Part shown: piece after piece, positions 10,663-21,047 of the stretch
Numbering within the stretch: position 1 is the first letter of the stretch
Layout: every line of letters begins with the position of its first letter
Assembly (NCBI GenBank): GCA_025174535.1
Contig: JALBUN010000020.1
Span: forward strand, 558,001-622,000
Source: Cantharellus purpuraceus
Taxonomy: Eukaryota; Basidiomycota; Agaricomycetes; Cantharellales; Hydnaceae
Direction: 5' to 3'
Length of the DNA stretch: 64,000 nucleotides
Program-made: the position numbers and the translations under genes
Notes under the pieces: model-generated
The model's input: only the letters and a program-made list of their open reading frames with translations
Told to the model about the DNA's origin: nothing
The model's database searches: none

Positions 10663-11852
10663 ATGGATCTTCAAACTCATATACCCTCTGCTGTTTCATC
10701 TAGTGCCAACAACAATGCCACCACCTCCGTCCCTATTTTAGAGGCCACATTACACTTCACAACAACTCCATTTAATACCTCCCCCACACTTCAGCACACG
10801 AACCCAGGAAATATATCCACCTCAATCCGCACACTCCGTATGCCCCCTGCCTTCTTCTTGCATGGCTCATTCATCTGATTGGGGTTCTTCAGCTCGCGAG
10901 ATAGAGGTGCAGGAACAAGCATGGTGTGATACTTGCGGCTCATACCACCACCTACCCCCGTATCCTTTCTACGGCTCCACAACGTCGCCCATATGTGCGC
11001 CGCTGCACGACCCTTCACAGTCGTACACCCCTCACCTTACACATGGCAATTATCCGTCCCAGGTCACCCTCGTGCATGCTCACCCCTCCGCCGGCAGCTT
11101 CGTCGCCACCTCTCCCCCCATCCCAGATAACAGCATCCCTCCCGTTGCATCTGGTCCCTGGAACTCTTCAAGTACCTCCAGGACCAGTTCAACGTCCAGT
11201 ACTGGTTTAAATGCCGGTAGCCGCCCCATCCATGGCATCATAAGGAACTGGGTCCACTTCGAGGTACTCACTGCCTTCTACCAGACTACAACGCCTGCGA
11301 CTGCATCAGGCGAGTACGCTGGAGGTAGTTCGCGTAGCACCAGGCGCCAAGAGATGGATCGACTCGAATATGGATGCACCCAGTGTCACCAGCATGTTCC
11401 CAAGGTAGATCACCTGTTCCATTACTTGGGACATTTGAACTTGAAGGAGTGGGAATGTACTTGGTGAGTGATATTCGGGCGATGTCTCTCCATAAGCAGG
11501 CGCCGTCACCTGCTTCAAACGTATAGTCCTAGCCCATCAGTAGAATTCTTCCACACTGCCTTTTCACCATTTTTCTCCTTTTCGTTTCAGTGCCGCGAAC
11601 TGATCACATCATTCCGACGTCTCTCAACCAGCGGGAAGCCTTTTCGTCGTCACTCCAATGCCATAAGGCATGTCAAGGAATGTGTCCCCTGTTCCACATG
11701 GTGTGTCACGCTGCACCCCAGATGCCTGCCAACTCCCAAGGCTAATCGTGTTCTGCAGCCACATGAAGATCGGCCGCAACGGGGATGGCATATCCTGTTC
11801 GCGTTGCTTGAGGTCTATGGGCAATGGAAACGCTGGAGGAGATTATGAATGA
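10663..11852 (+). CDS. Zinc-finger protein, tandem family member 3 (four exons)
   Basis: Proposed exons are 10663-10837, 10893-11463, 11632-11700 and 11759-11852 (introns of 55, 168 and 58 bp), giving about 302 aa. The last two exons have exactly the same lengths as in members 1 and 2 (69 and 94 nt). The domain order is the same: low-complexity N-terminus, C2H2-type finger CTQC...HYLGH, spliced finger CTCGKPFRRH...RHVKEC, then CPCSTCH and a basic tail. The third intron has the donor GTGTGT instead of GTGAGT. All junction phases agree and no internal stop was found. DNA or RNA binding is inferred from the fingers alone. Confidence 0.74.
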
Positions 11853-11875
11853 CGCAAGTGAATGGTCACAATGTG

Positions 11876-12430
11876 CTATAACTCACTGCTAGACAGAACT
11901 GATTTCACGGGCGGGTGTCTCAAGGAAGCGTACGAGACAAAACTGGGTGGGAAAGCCCCATTTTGTTGAGAACCCTGATGGAATTGTTTCATAATGCGAT
12001 GTATACCTTTGTAGATACTGTATTGTCCGTGACATGTGATCGCGGCACAGATGAAGTGCCTTGCCTTGCTCTGGAATAACTGGCACAATGGAGAGGAGGC
12101 GCCAAAAACAGCGCTCGGCTGCCGACAGTTTCCTGTGTCCAGTAATTGACGTGGCTCTGCGACGACAAGTCTAGGGACAAGCGTTTGACAATTCGTTGCC
12201 CAGGATCGCTCGAGTGTCATGAACATCTTTGGGGTTTAGATCAGTTGACGTGAGCTGCTCTTTGCATGAAGAGATGAAGTCGGATGGTACCTACATTTGT
12301 GAGTGGATACCTAAATGCATTATAGTTTGGAAAGCATTTCCAATGCGTTCGATGACTAGCGTAATCGGGTGGTGAGAATCTGGGCCCAGACGGGATCACC
12401 GTGACAGTCACACTCAATGTCCCAATCGGC
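11876..12430 (+). repeat. Conserved block downstream of zinc-finger gene 3
   Basis: Third copy of the noncoding block at 3137-3620, including CACTGCTAGACAGAACTG and the GGTGAGAATCTGGGCCC landmark. Confidence 0.55.
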
Positions 12431-12539
12431 TGCGGACACCCACTAGCGTATACATCAAAAAGGCCACCCTAGTATAATTTTCGCCTTTTCTCTCACACTT
12501 TCCCCTCAAAATTATGTGAACCCTCTTCACCCCCCGCTA

Positions 12540-12880
12540 TTTCACCTGGTTAATCCCCGCCCCAATAGAAACACTTTCAGGGACACACCTACGATTTCCA
12601 TTATAAGTTTCCATGCACGTTGTCGGGATGACAGAGGAGGAAATCAGTGTGGTGGAATAATGCTGGTAATAAAAGCTGACCCTCACCCGCATCCGCACCC
12701 GTACCCACTCCCCCTGGCTTGTGGATTATCAACGACCTGAAGCTGCTACCAATCAGCTCCTTGGAATAGTCGATTGCAGAGCACTTCAGCAGACCGAGGA
12801 ACACGGGGTCCACTACGATGGACGCGGGTCTACATATGGGCATATTGCCTGTGCTCCGCCCAAAAGCTAACAACCCAGGT
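12540..12880 (-). pseudogene. ISA2-like fragment (last exon)
   Basis: The minus strand reads RPASIVVDPVFLGLL and then IDYSKELIGSSFR, the last exon of the A-type Fe-S assembly family. The following frame is shifted, so the C-terminal cysteine motif is not reached. Earlier exons are absent here. Confidence 0.6.
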
Positions 12881-14400
12881 CGGTAACAACATTGGGAAAC
12901 TCCAGCGATGTGGACGTGGCGTACTCGCGATGAAATTTACACGTCCCGCTAATGCCTTTCACTATGACGCAGTGATGGCGGGACGCCGTGAGGGGAGTAT
13001 GTGCGAAGGGTTCAAGCTTGTTGTTCCCACGGCGGCAGCGCTGTGCAGTGCGATCCTAGGTGCGCTGTGACGACAACTAATAGTTGTGCGTAGTTAGGCT
13101 CCCTCATCTGCGTTTTTGCCCTGTTTCTTGTGTGCGGATGATGGCGGTTTTTCATGTAGGGTGCCTGTGAATAGTGTATTTGTGTGCGCCATAGGCCGTT
13201 CGTCGTTCAGTGCTACGAAACGTTTCTTGTTCCTGCTTATTGTGAAAGAAATCGGCTCTCATTTACTACACGCTCTGCTACGCCTCTGCCGGCACCACCA
13301 GGTCGCGGGATAATTATTCTTGACGGAGTGATCCAGCGTCGTCCGAGTCGCAAGCCTGCCACCAGGATCGACCTCATCGAAAGCCAGGCGGCTCTACTCT
13401 TGGAGAAGTTCGCAGAGACGTATGATCAAATTGTTCCACGCGCAGCGCACTGCTGAACTGGCTGAGATGAGCCCACGTAGAACCTGACGCTGGAGGCCGA
13501 CTGATGGTCGACCGGGGACGCGCCGGCAAAGCGACATCAGCATTGGACGTAATCCCGTTATGGCCATGAAGCCGTGATGGTGGAGTGTAGTCTTGGAAAA
13601 GCTCCAGACGCAATGAAGCCCCTTTGAAGGACGTGTAATTGTAAGACGTCTTTGCGGTGAAAGGTTAGATGTTGGGTATGACCTCAAGCGTCTCACGGGA
13701 TAGTTGTGACTCTTGGATAATATCTGATAGTGGCACTGGACTGAAGTGAAATGTTGACAGAAATTATACACTGCACAGGTGCCAACACTGAGCGGGGTAG
13801 GATATCAATCGGCCGTGTCAAATTAACTTATGAATCAATGCTAGCAATGAACAAAACCAGATGGGGAGGTGCAGGGATATTTGACACATACTTGTAAGGG
13901 TTAGAAGATACATAAGGCGTGTAAAACAGTAGAAACACTTATGCTCTGGTGGCTCCAAGTGCAGCCCTCTACGTAAGGCCTGTCATGAAATTGTCAAGTT
14001 GGGTTTGAGGTTTGAATGAATAGCTATTAGAACGGGGTTTTGACGAATCCTCCAGTGTCCAGAAGAATTGCATATCGAGGCATCAATGTTATGGGAGTAG
14101 GTGGACATGAAGTCAGTCTGCCATATCCCAAGATATGGGTGGGGTGATGAAAAGAGACAGCTTGTTGTAGCAAGTTAGGAACTAGAGATCCGGCACTCAC
14201 AAGCATATTGGACAAGATGTATTATTGGAATGGAAACTAAACAGGCAGCAGATGGCTGCATGCATGTACAAATCCGTGACGTATTACATGGATATATCCC
14301 TCACAAACAGATATTCCTAGCATGTGTGGGTATTCTCTATCACTACAGTAAAGGTGAATATGCATCCTTCATGGAAAAGTAAGAACGGTCAGAACAAGGA
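12881..14400. other. Intergenic stretch, no supported gene
   Basis: A 90-aa plus-strand open frame (13184-13456) ends with a helical-looking segment (RIDLIESQAALLLEKF) but has no recognisable domain or clear start. I treat it as a possible exon remnant only. No repeats of the array were recognised here. Confidence 0.25.
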
Positions 14401-14417
14401 AATGAATCATGCACCTC

Positions 14418-14810
14418 TTAACCTTCATGACCAATGCATTTCTCTAAGGCATGTTGTAGCTCTTTGATCTTTTGCTGCTGCTCCTGCACAGTTGTCTCTG
14501 CATGCTCTGCACGTTCTGCATTTCTCTTTGCAGTCTGTTTGAAGAGTTGTAGCTCGCCCCCCTTGGGCCCAAGAGGGTCTGGATCTGCCTCCTGTTTCCC
14601 CATGTATATCTTCCATAGGGCTTCTGTCTTGTCTACATCAACATGGAACCTCCACCCATTCCAGCTTCCTGCCTGGGATGACATGGTCCGCTCAATCCCT
14701 CCATCCCCAAATTCTAGTTTCGTGATTGACACAATAGTCGATGCAAACCGAGAAGCCTTTGGCCAAATGCCAGTAACTACAACATCATCACCCCACGACC
14801 ATGTGACCAC
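14418..14810 (-). CDS. Hypothetical protein with C-terminal coiled coil
   Basis: Open frame of 130 aa. The first two thirds (containing GSWNGWRFHVDVDK and LWKIYMGKQEADPDP) look like folded protein. The last 45 residues (KQTAKRNAERAEHAETTV and QQQKIKELQHALEKC) are predicted by eye to form a coiled coil. Amino-acid use looks genuine rather than random. No family was recognised. It lies just downstream, on the same strand, of the interrupted ISA2 gene. It could be an exon of a larger gene. Confidence 0.4.
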   Translation of the reverse strand: MVTWSWGDDVVVTGIWPKASRFASTIVSITKLEFGDGGIERTMSSQAGSWNGWRFHVDVDKTEALWKIYMGKQEADPDPLGPKGGELQLFKQTAKRNAERAEHAETTVQEQQQKIKELQHALEKCIGHEG

Positions 14811-15041
14811 TATTGATTACAATGGATAATCAAGAATCCAGGATCAACAGATCTACAAGCTCGAGGTAGACGCGAGTCTCTTTTAAAAACATATCATCAT
14901 TTTTGCAGATACCAATTTGAGGGCATTTGCATATTTAATCACCCCAGTCGTCGCAAGGATTGAAGACCATTCCTACGAATAAGTTCTGCAATCTCTGATC
15001 AAAACTTGGCCTCCCAGCTCACCCCACAACCACATCCACTC

Positions 15042-16481
15042 TGTTTTGGAACCTGCAAAATTATGGTGTTAGGGCAAACTCTAAATCACCACAATTCTGT
15101 GAATGAACAGCTGAGAAGAATATCAAATCCTACTGCAGCACAACTCCAGAAACGATTTAATGTTTGTACTTTGGTTACAATCCGTTGTAATGGTCAATGC
15201 AGACAATACGCAGGAAGGTAATACGTTTCTTAGCAGTAGGGAATGAATAAGACTTCCAGAGTCTAGAGTTCACGGACGCTTAGGGGTCCAGATATTCCAA
15301 AAAGAGGGGAATGCACTTAGAGGCTAGAGGAAGTAGGTGGATGAATCCGACCGTCCAACCAGTGACACTCTGAAGCAGGTAACAGCGATGTGTGAAGTAG
15401 TCTGGCAACTGCTTCACACGAGTTCAAGATCCTAATGCTCTGCAAAGGCAGTACACACTAGTAACTTAAACAAGAGCACTAATGGCAGGACTATCGACAG
15501 ACAATCTCACCCTGTAGATTTGTAGTCACGCGAGGTAGATACTACACTCACGCCCAAAGCAGGACAATCACTACTTTGAGTGCCAATCGAATACAGTTAC
15601 ACAACTGTAAGCAACCCTTGAACTGGACAATCAACAGTTACTGAGATATAGAGGATGACACTGTATGTCACTCTAGTCACACTGATGTGCAAATGATGGG
15701 GTAGAAATGGTTATTTATTCAGAGGCAGAATGGGCTCCTTTTATATTGTATTTACAGGAGCTGACTAATACTACTGGAAAATTCTACCTATTAATAGATG
15801 GAAACTACTGGAAGTTAGTGGAATATGTGAGAAGGGGTGGAAGTTTCCTAGCCAATGAGCTGCTTGGATTTGCTCTGACTCATGGCATGAGTCATGGATG
15901 GAGTCATAGTGTGACTCAGAGCAGGAGTCATAGTATGAGTAATCACAGGAGTCATGGTATGAGTCATAGAAGGAGTCATAGCATGAGTCATTGCATGAGT
16001 CACCATTACTCAAATAACTTGGTCAATACTTCATTTCCTGGGCTGATTAGCACAGCTATGGGTAGGCACAGCTTCTATTGAACTCTCCACTGAAAATGGA
16101 GTCAGGAGGTGCAGTGGTTGTGAAGATATTGAGGATTTACTGGCAGTGGTGACCAGATTGAGTCGGAGATTGAAATGAGTCATGTGATCGAAAATGAGTC
16201 AGTTGTCCAGGTGACTCTGGCTGACTTTGGGGCTGCTGAGATCTGCGAAGGTTTGTGGGTCCATGTGGGTCCCAAAACTTCGCCCAGCAGAACAATAAGT
16301 TTGTAGACTCATTTCTGCATGGAAAATTCCCAAAAAAATATGAAAAAATAGAGAATATTTGAATGGCCCTGAATCAAGAGAAAGCAGCACATATATGCTG
16401 ATATTTTAAGGCCATGAAGTGAAATTGTACAGTTTTGGGACTTTAAACAAGATCTTTTAAGGGAAAACCAGTTCCCATACA
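15042..16481 (-). mobile_element. Solo LTR a (Gypsy-1 type), 1440 bp, inside ISA2
   Basis: On the minus strand it begins TGTATGGGAACT and ends GGTTCCAAAACA, giving inverted termini of about 12 bp with TG...CA ends. It is flanked by perfect 5-bp duplications, CACTC at 15037-15041 and 16482-16486. It carries no internal retroelement sequence, so it is a solo LTR. Its 3' half closely matches the LTRs of Gypsy-1 (42730-44142, 51380-52792), while the U3-like half differs. Open frames inside it (a Ser-His-Met repeat) are products of a tandem repeat and not genes. Confidence 0.9.
15876..16003. promoter_or_regulatory. Array of TGACTCA/TGAGTCA motifs in LTR a
   Basis: Six exact TGASTCA heptamers, plus several GAGTCAT partial copies, occur in 128 bp, spaced roughly every 12 bp or multiples of it. 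Two further copies lie near 16166-16200. TGASTCA is the binding consensus of AP-1/Gcn4-type bZIP factors. Its position in the upstream half of the LTR fits an enhancer. That it functions so is inference. Confidence 0.5.
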
Positions 16482-17021
16482 CACTCCCCTTGGCTTGCAG
16501 ATTATCGACAACCCTAAAGATGCTGCCAATGAGCTCTGTTGCATAGTTGATTGTGGAGCCTGTCAGCAGACCGAGGGACATGGCATCTACTGTGATAGAT
16601 GCGGGTTGGTGGGTGGGATGGGTAAATAGACTGTATATGGATTACAGACGGAAAAAGCAAAGAAAGTAAAAATGATGTACTAGTCATCTGGAGCACACTG
16701 GAAGGCAAGCTCCATCTTGTACCGATACCCATGGCATCCGTCTGACTCGACAGCAATTCGTAATGCTAGTGCCGGATCATTCTCATCCACAGAGATAGCG
16801 CACAGTTTCTGCATCAAAAGAGATATACCCATCAGCCCACCGCACACCAACCAATGCGTACCATCTTTGCACCTCCGCTGCATGATCGGTGAGCTGGACC
16901 TGGGCATCATCTGCACCCATCAGTTCCACATCGTTGTCTGGATCGATTTCCTCATGCTTCGGAACCGTTACCAGCCATACAGGTGTCCAGCTTGTACCAA
17001 GCTCTGCCTCTTCTGCTGTGG

Positions 17022-18142
17022 CTGTGGCAAATAGTCTGGCATGTTGCTGTCATGTGTGAGAATCCAACAGGCCCTGCCAGGATCGTTCCAGTGACAATCG
17101 TGAGGCTATCCACTGCCTATGTATCACTGGAGTGCCATGAACATCTTGGAATGGGAGTGTGGATTGGATGTGAGCTGCGCTTGGAAAGATATGTTCTTGA
17201 AGACGGCTGGTATCTACATGTTTGAGTGGTGACAAAATACTGCAATCGTGTTGTACATTGGAAGGACATGGTATCCAATATCCAAGGCTTTCAATGACTA
17301 ACGCAAGCATGTAGCCACTACTGTGACAGTCACACTGGTCACTTAGCTTCCAGTCTAGGCATAAAAATTGAAGTGAAAGAAAAGGAGAGGAGGTATGGGA
17401 AGAATACCCGTTGACAACCTATGAGAATGGCCATTATTCCCATAGGGTTTGGGGAATCAGTATCAGAGCGGCCTGTCATAGATGTGCCTGGCTGGTCGGC
17501 ACAGCGATCACACGACCATGCCGCTCCAGGTGTCAGAGGTGAAATTACTGTTAGCCCATTGACAGTGGGTGGCCATGGCACTGTCAAGATAATGGATGCC
17601 AGATCGGAAAGGGACATCTCCAGGGTAGCAAGGAGGGCATCTGTATGGCAATCTCAGTAAATCTAAATCCCACTGTGTCTACTTCCTGTGAGCGCAGTGG
17701 CATTAGAGTTTTTATTGCTTGCCTCTGGAGCCTGGTATTTGTTGAAGCTGTCACTTGCAGCATTGGCTAAGCTATGTGAATCGAGAAGTCAAAGCTGATA
17801 ACCAGAGTATGTACATCAACACAAGGTCACATTTGTGATTTGTTTGCTATTAAAAGGACAGAAGGGACAGTCATTGAAAAGGTCAAACCACGTGCAAATT
17901 CTGCCGCCTAAGATGCGACAGAAACCACTAGTGTAAGCATTCTCCTTGCTTCCTGCCTCCATATTAATCACGAATGCGACCTTGTGTTGATGTACATACT
18001 CTGGTTGTGGGCGTAGACTTCTAGCATAGCTTTGCAAAAGCTGCAAGCAACAGCTTTGACAATGGCTTCCAACTTACTGAATGCAGGGTCGCTATCAAGG
18101 GCTCCAAGCCTATACGGTGACGCTCACACCAGCCTCCAGAAG
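17022..18142. repeat. Second copy of the block at 1-1320, including half of the palindrome
   Basis: Matches the window start in order, from the ISA2 5' region through the GCCTGGCTGGTCGGCACAGC landmark and the central part of the palindrome. It is cut at 18142 by solo LTR b and resumes at 19584-19650. No independent gene is supported; a 92-aa minus-strand frame at 17617-17339 has no recognisable domain. Confidence 0.65.
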
Positions 18143-19583
18143 TGTATGGGAACTGGTTTTCCCTTAAAAGATCTTGTTTAAAGTCCTGAAACTGTACAAT
18201 TTCACTTCATGGCCTTAAAATATCAGCATATATGTGCTGCTTTCTCTTGATTCAGGGCCATTCAAATATTCTCTATTTTTTCATATTTTTTTGGGAATTT
18301 TCCATGCAGAAATGAGTCTACAAACTTATTGTTCTGCTGGGCGAAGTTTTGGGACCCACATGGACCCACAAACCTTCGCAGATCTCAGCAGCCCCAAAGT
18401 CAGCCAGAGTCACCTGGACAACTGACTCATTTTCGATCACATGACTCATTTCAATCTCCGACTCAATCTGGTCACCACTGCCAGTAAATCCTCAATATCT
18501 TCACAACCACTGCACCTCCTGACTCCATTTTCAGTGGAGAGTTCAATAGAAGCTGTGCCTACCCATAGCTGTGCTAATCAGCCCAGGAAATGAAGTATTG
18601 ACCAAGTTATTTGAGTAATGGTGACTCATGCAATGACTCATGCTATGACTCCTTCTATGACTCATACCATGACTCCTGTGATTACTCATACTATGACTCC
18701 TGCTCTGAGTCACACTATGACTCCATCCATGACTCATGCCATGAGTCAGAGCAAATCCAAGCAGCTCATTGGCTAGGAAACTTCCACCCCCTTCTCACAT
18801 ATTCCACTAACTTCCAGTAGTTTCCATCTATTAATAGGTAGAATTTTCCAGTAGTATTAGTCAGCTCCTGTAAATACAATATAAAAGGAGCCCATTCTGC
18901 CTCTGAATAAATAACCATTTCTACCCCATCATTTGCACATCAGTGTGACTAGAGTGACATACAGTGTCATCCTCTATATCTCAGTAACTGTTGATTGTCC
19001 AGTTCAAGGGTTGCTTACAGTTGTGTAACTGTATTCGATTGGCACTCAAAGTAGTGATTGTCCTGCTTTGGGCGTGAGTGTAGTATCTACCTCGCGTGAC
19101 TACAAATCTACAGGGTGAGATTGTCTGTCGATAGTCCTGCCATTAGTGCTCTTGTTTAAGTTACTAGTGTGTACTGCCTTTGCAGAGCATTAGGATCTTG
19201 AACTCGTGTGAAGCAGTTGCCAGACTACTTCACACATCGCTGTTACCTGCTTCAGAGTGTCACTGGTTGGACGGTCGGATTCATCCACCTACTTCCTCTA
19301 GCCTCTAAGTGCATTCCCCTCTTTTTGGAATATCTGGACCCCTAAGCGTCCGTGAACTCTAGACTCTGGAAGTCTTATTCATTCCCTACTGCTAAGAAAC
19401 GTATTACCTTCCTGCGTATTGTCTGCATTGACCATTACAACGGATTGTAACCAAAGTACAAACATTAAATCGTTTCTGGAGTTGTGCTGCAGTAGGATTT
19501 GATATTCTTCTCAGCTGTTCATTCACAGAATTGTGGTGATTTAGAGTTTGCCCTAACACCATAATTTTGCAGGTTCCAAAACA
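18143..19583 (+). mobile_element. Solo LTR b (Gypsy-1 type), 1441 bp
   Basis: Begins TGTATGGGAACT and ends GGTTCCAAAACA, with a perfect 5-bp target duplication AGAAG at 18138-18142 and 19584-19588. It is inverted relative to LTR a and has the same TGASTCA array (about 18613-18745). It sits in the right arm of the palindrome copy. The two solo LTRs are nearly the same length and sequence, so both insertions look recent. Confidence 0.9.
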
Positions 19584-19639
19584 AGAAGCAAGCAACAAAA
19601 CTCTAATGCCACTATGATCAGGAATTTGATGAGAAGTAC

Positions 19640-19853
19640 TCAGCCTTATTGAGATCTGAATGAAATCAGTCTACCAATAGTAATTAGCTTCCGTGTGTGC
19701 TATAATACGATGGAAATGATCATACCTCAGTTGTGGTCTGAACAACTGAGGAAACATGCACGTGACACTAGCATCTACCTATACCGTGTAAGCTGTGGAC
19801 GCATGTGTAATGGTTATTAGGGTGAATTCCAATATTCCCCCTCAACCTAATGA
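19640..19853 (-). repeat. Copia polypurine tract and presumed 3' LTR
   Basis: On the minus strand TTGAGGGGGAA is followed by TATTGGAATTCACCC and about 200 bp of noncoding DNA, ending where the palindrome copy (CAGGAATTTGATGAG) begins. The start is TA rather than the usual TG, so the exact LTR boundary is uncertain and no second LTR is available for comparison. Confidence 0.45.
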
Positions 19854-20486
19854 ACTTTGTTCTTTCTTGAAAATATACCCATCACTTCATGGAACTTTAT
19901 GTGTTTTGGACCCGCAAGTGGTTTTGTGAGTGCATCTGCCGGCATTTGGTCTGTAGGTAAGTGCTTGAATGTGATCTGGTTCATCTCTACCTGCTCCCTG
20001 ACGAAATGATGGGCCACATCAATATGCTTTGATCGGGCATGAAGTGAGGCATCTTTTGTGAGTGATATGGTCCCCAGATTATCACAAAAGAGGGTAGTGG
20101 CTTTGTTTTGAGGTAGACCTAAACCGTCAAGTAAGTTTCTCAACCATAACACTTCTTTTGCATAATGGCTGGTTGTCATATATTCCGCTTCACAGGATGA
20201 CGGTCTGTTGTTTCTTTGAGCTCCATGATACAACCCCTTTTCCCAATGTAAAGAGATATTTGGATATCAATTGACACCTATCTGGATCATTTGCCCAGTC
20301 AGAGTTGGTATATCCAATAAGTTTGATGTCCTCTTTTCCTCCCAACACTAAAGACATATCTTGGGTACCTTTTAGGTACCTTATGACACATTTAGCAGCC
20401 TCCCAATGCTGCCGCCCTGGATTTAAGGAATACTGACTGAGTTGTTGTACAGTGAAACTGATGTCAGGTCTGGTAGTCACTGCCAC
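19847..20486 (-). pseudogene. Copia RNase H and C-terminus
   Basis: Two overlapping frames together form the Copia RNase H domain: RPDISFTVQQLSQYSLNP, GYTNSDWANDPD, then SSCEAEYMTTSHYAKE and HIDVAHHFVREQV. A frameshift near 20215 separates them. The upstream end is continuous with RT across the inserted DNA element (20490-21044), giving GSLMYVAVTTRPD. Confidence 0.85.
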
Positions 20487-20489
20487 ATA

Positions 20490-21044
20490 GACGCTTGTTT
20501 GGAATCATGTCAGTATACAATATTCTGATGTATATGAGATATACATCAGAATTTCAATGATACATAAAGCCAGGGGGTTACAATTTGGATATCTTAAAAG
20601 ATTTCGGATGTGTGAAATTTTCATAAATATAAACATATATTCTATATTTTAATAAACTTTAAAAGATAAGATATTTGGTTGAGATGAACATAATCATTTA
20701 CATGGATATAATAGGAATGTATGTATTAATATAATTGGTATTATATAGGGTATTTAGATATACAAATACCAGGTGGGGATTAAAGATAGTTCAAATTATG
20801 TGTATAAGAAAGAATCAATGATATTTGGATGTTCCCTCAAGAGAGTTGCCACCACTAAATGGGGAAAAAACAATTATTTTTGAGAATTATGCCAAAATAT
20901 CAAAATATGTTTTAATCTAGTATATTGTGTAAAATTTGAGAATCATGTTGAAATATGAAAATAAGTTTGAATTGAAGTGTATTGTGTAAAATTTGAGGAA
21001 AATAGGTTGTATATACATATTTGTTGTATTTCTGAACAAGCATC
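20490..21044 (+). mobile_element. Small DNA element copy A (555 bp), inserted in Copia RT
   Basis: Begins GACGCTTGTTTGG and ends CTGAACAAGCATC, so the ends are short imperfect inverted repeats. It is flanked by ATA on both sides (20487-20489, 21045-21047). Removing it with one ATA restores the Copia reading GSLMYVAV. It is AT-rich, noncoding, and contains a perfect 14-bp-arm palindrome at 20522-20552. It is homologous to the terminal direct repeats of the 24080-31748 element, so it is a solo form or a non-autonomous relative. Confidence 0.85.
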
Positions 21045-21047
21045 ATA

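Larger units (their letters stand above)
14999..17310 (-). pseudogene. ISA2: Mitochondrial Fe-S cluster assembly protein (A-type, ISA2), split by a solo LTR
   Basis: Proteins of this family (yeast Isa2, bacterial IscA/HesB) help build [4Fe-4S] clusters in mitochondria. Minus-strand coding pieces are a first exon ending at 16873 (QLTDHAAE), an intron 16872-16809, an exon from 16808 with KLCAISVDENDPALALRIAVE and the SDGCHGY cysteine motif, and a last exon from 16630 reading ITVDAMSLGLLTGSTINYAT, ELIGSIFRVVDN, QAKG. That exon continues beyond the LTR (15042-16481) as SGCGCGVSWEAKF and stop at 14999. All three conserved cysteines are encoded. A TGA interrupts the presequence (about 17056), where the copy at the window start has CGA. 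The 5' boundary is uncertain, and a functional copy probably exists elsewhere. Confidence 0.8.

Noticed and set aside
15707..16081. Open frame of Ser-His-Met repeats (and its mirror at 18543-18737)
   Set aside because: It is produced by the TGASTCA repeat in a noncoding LTR; both strands give repetitive translations and no start or domain is conserved.
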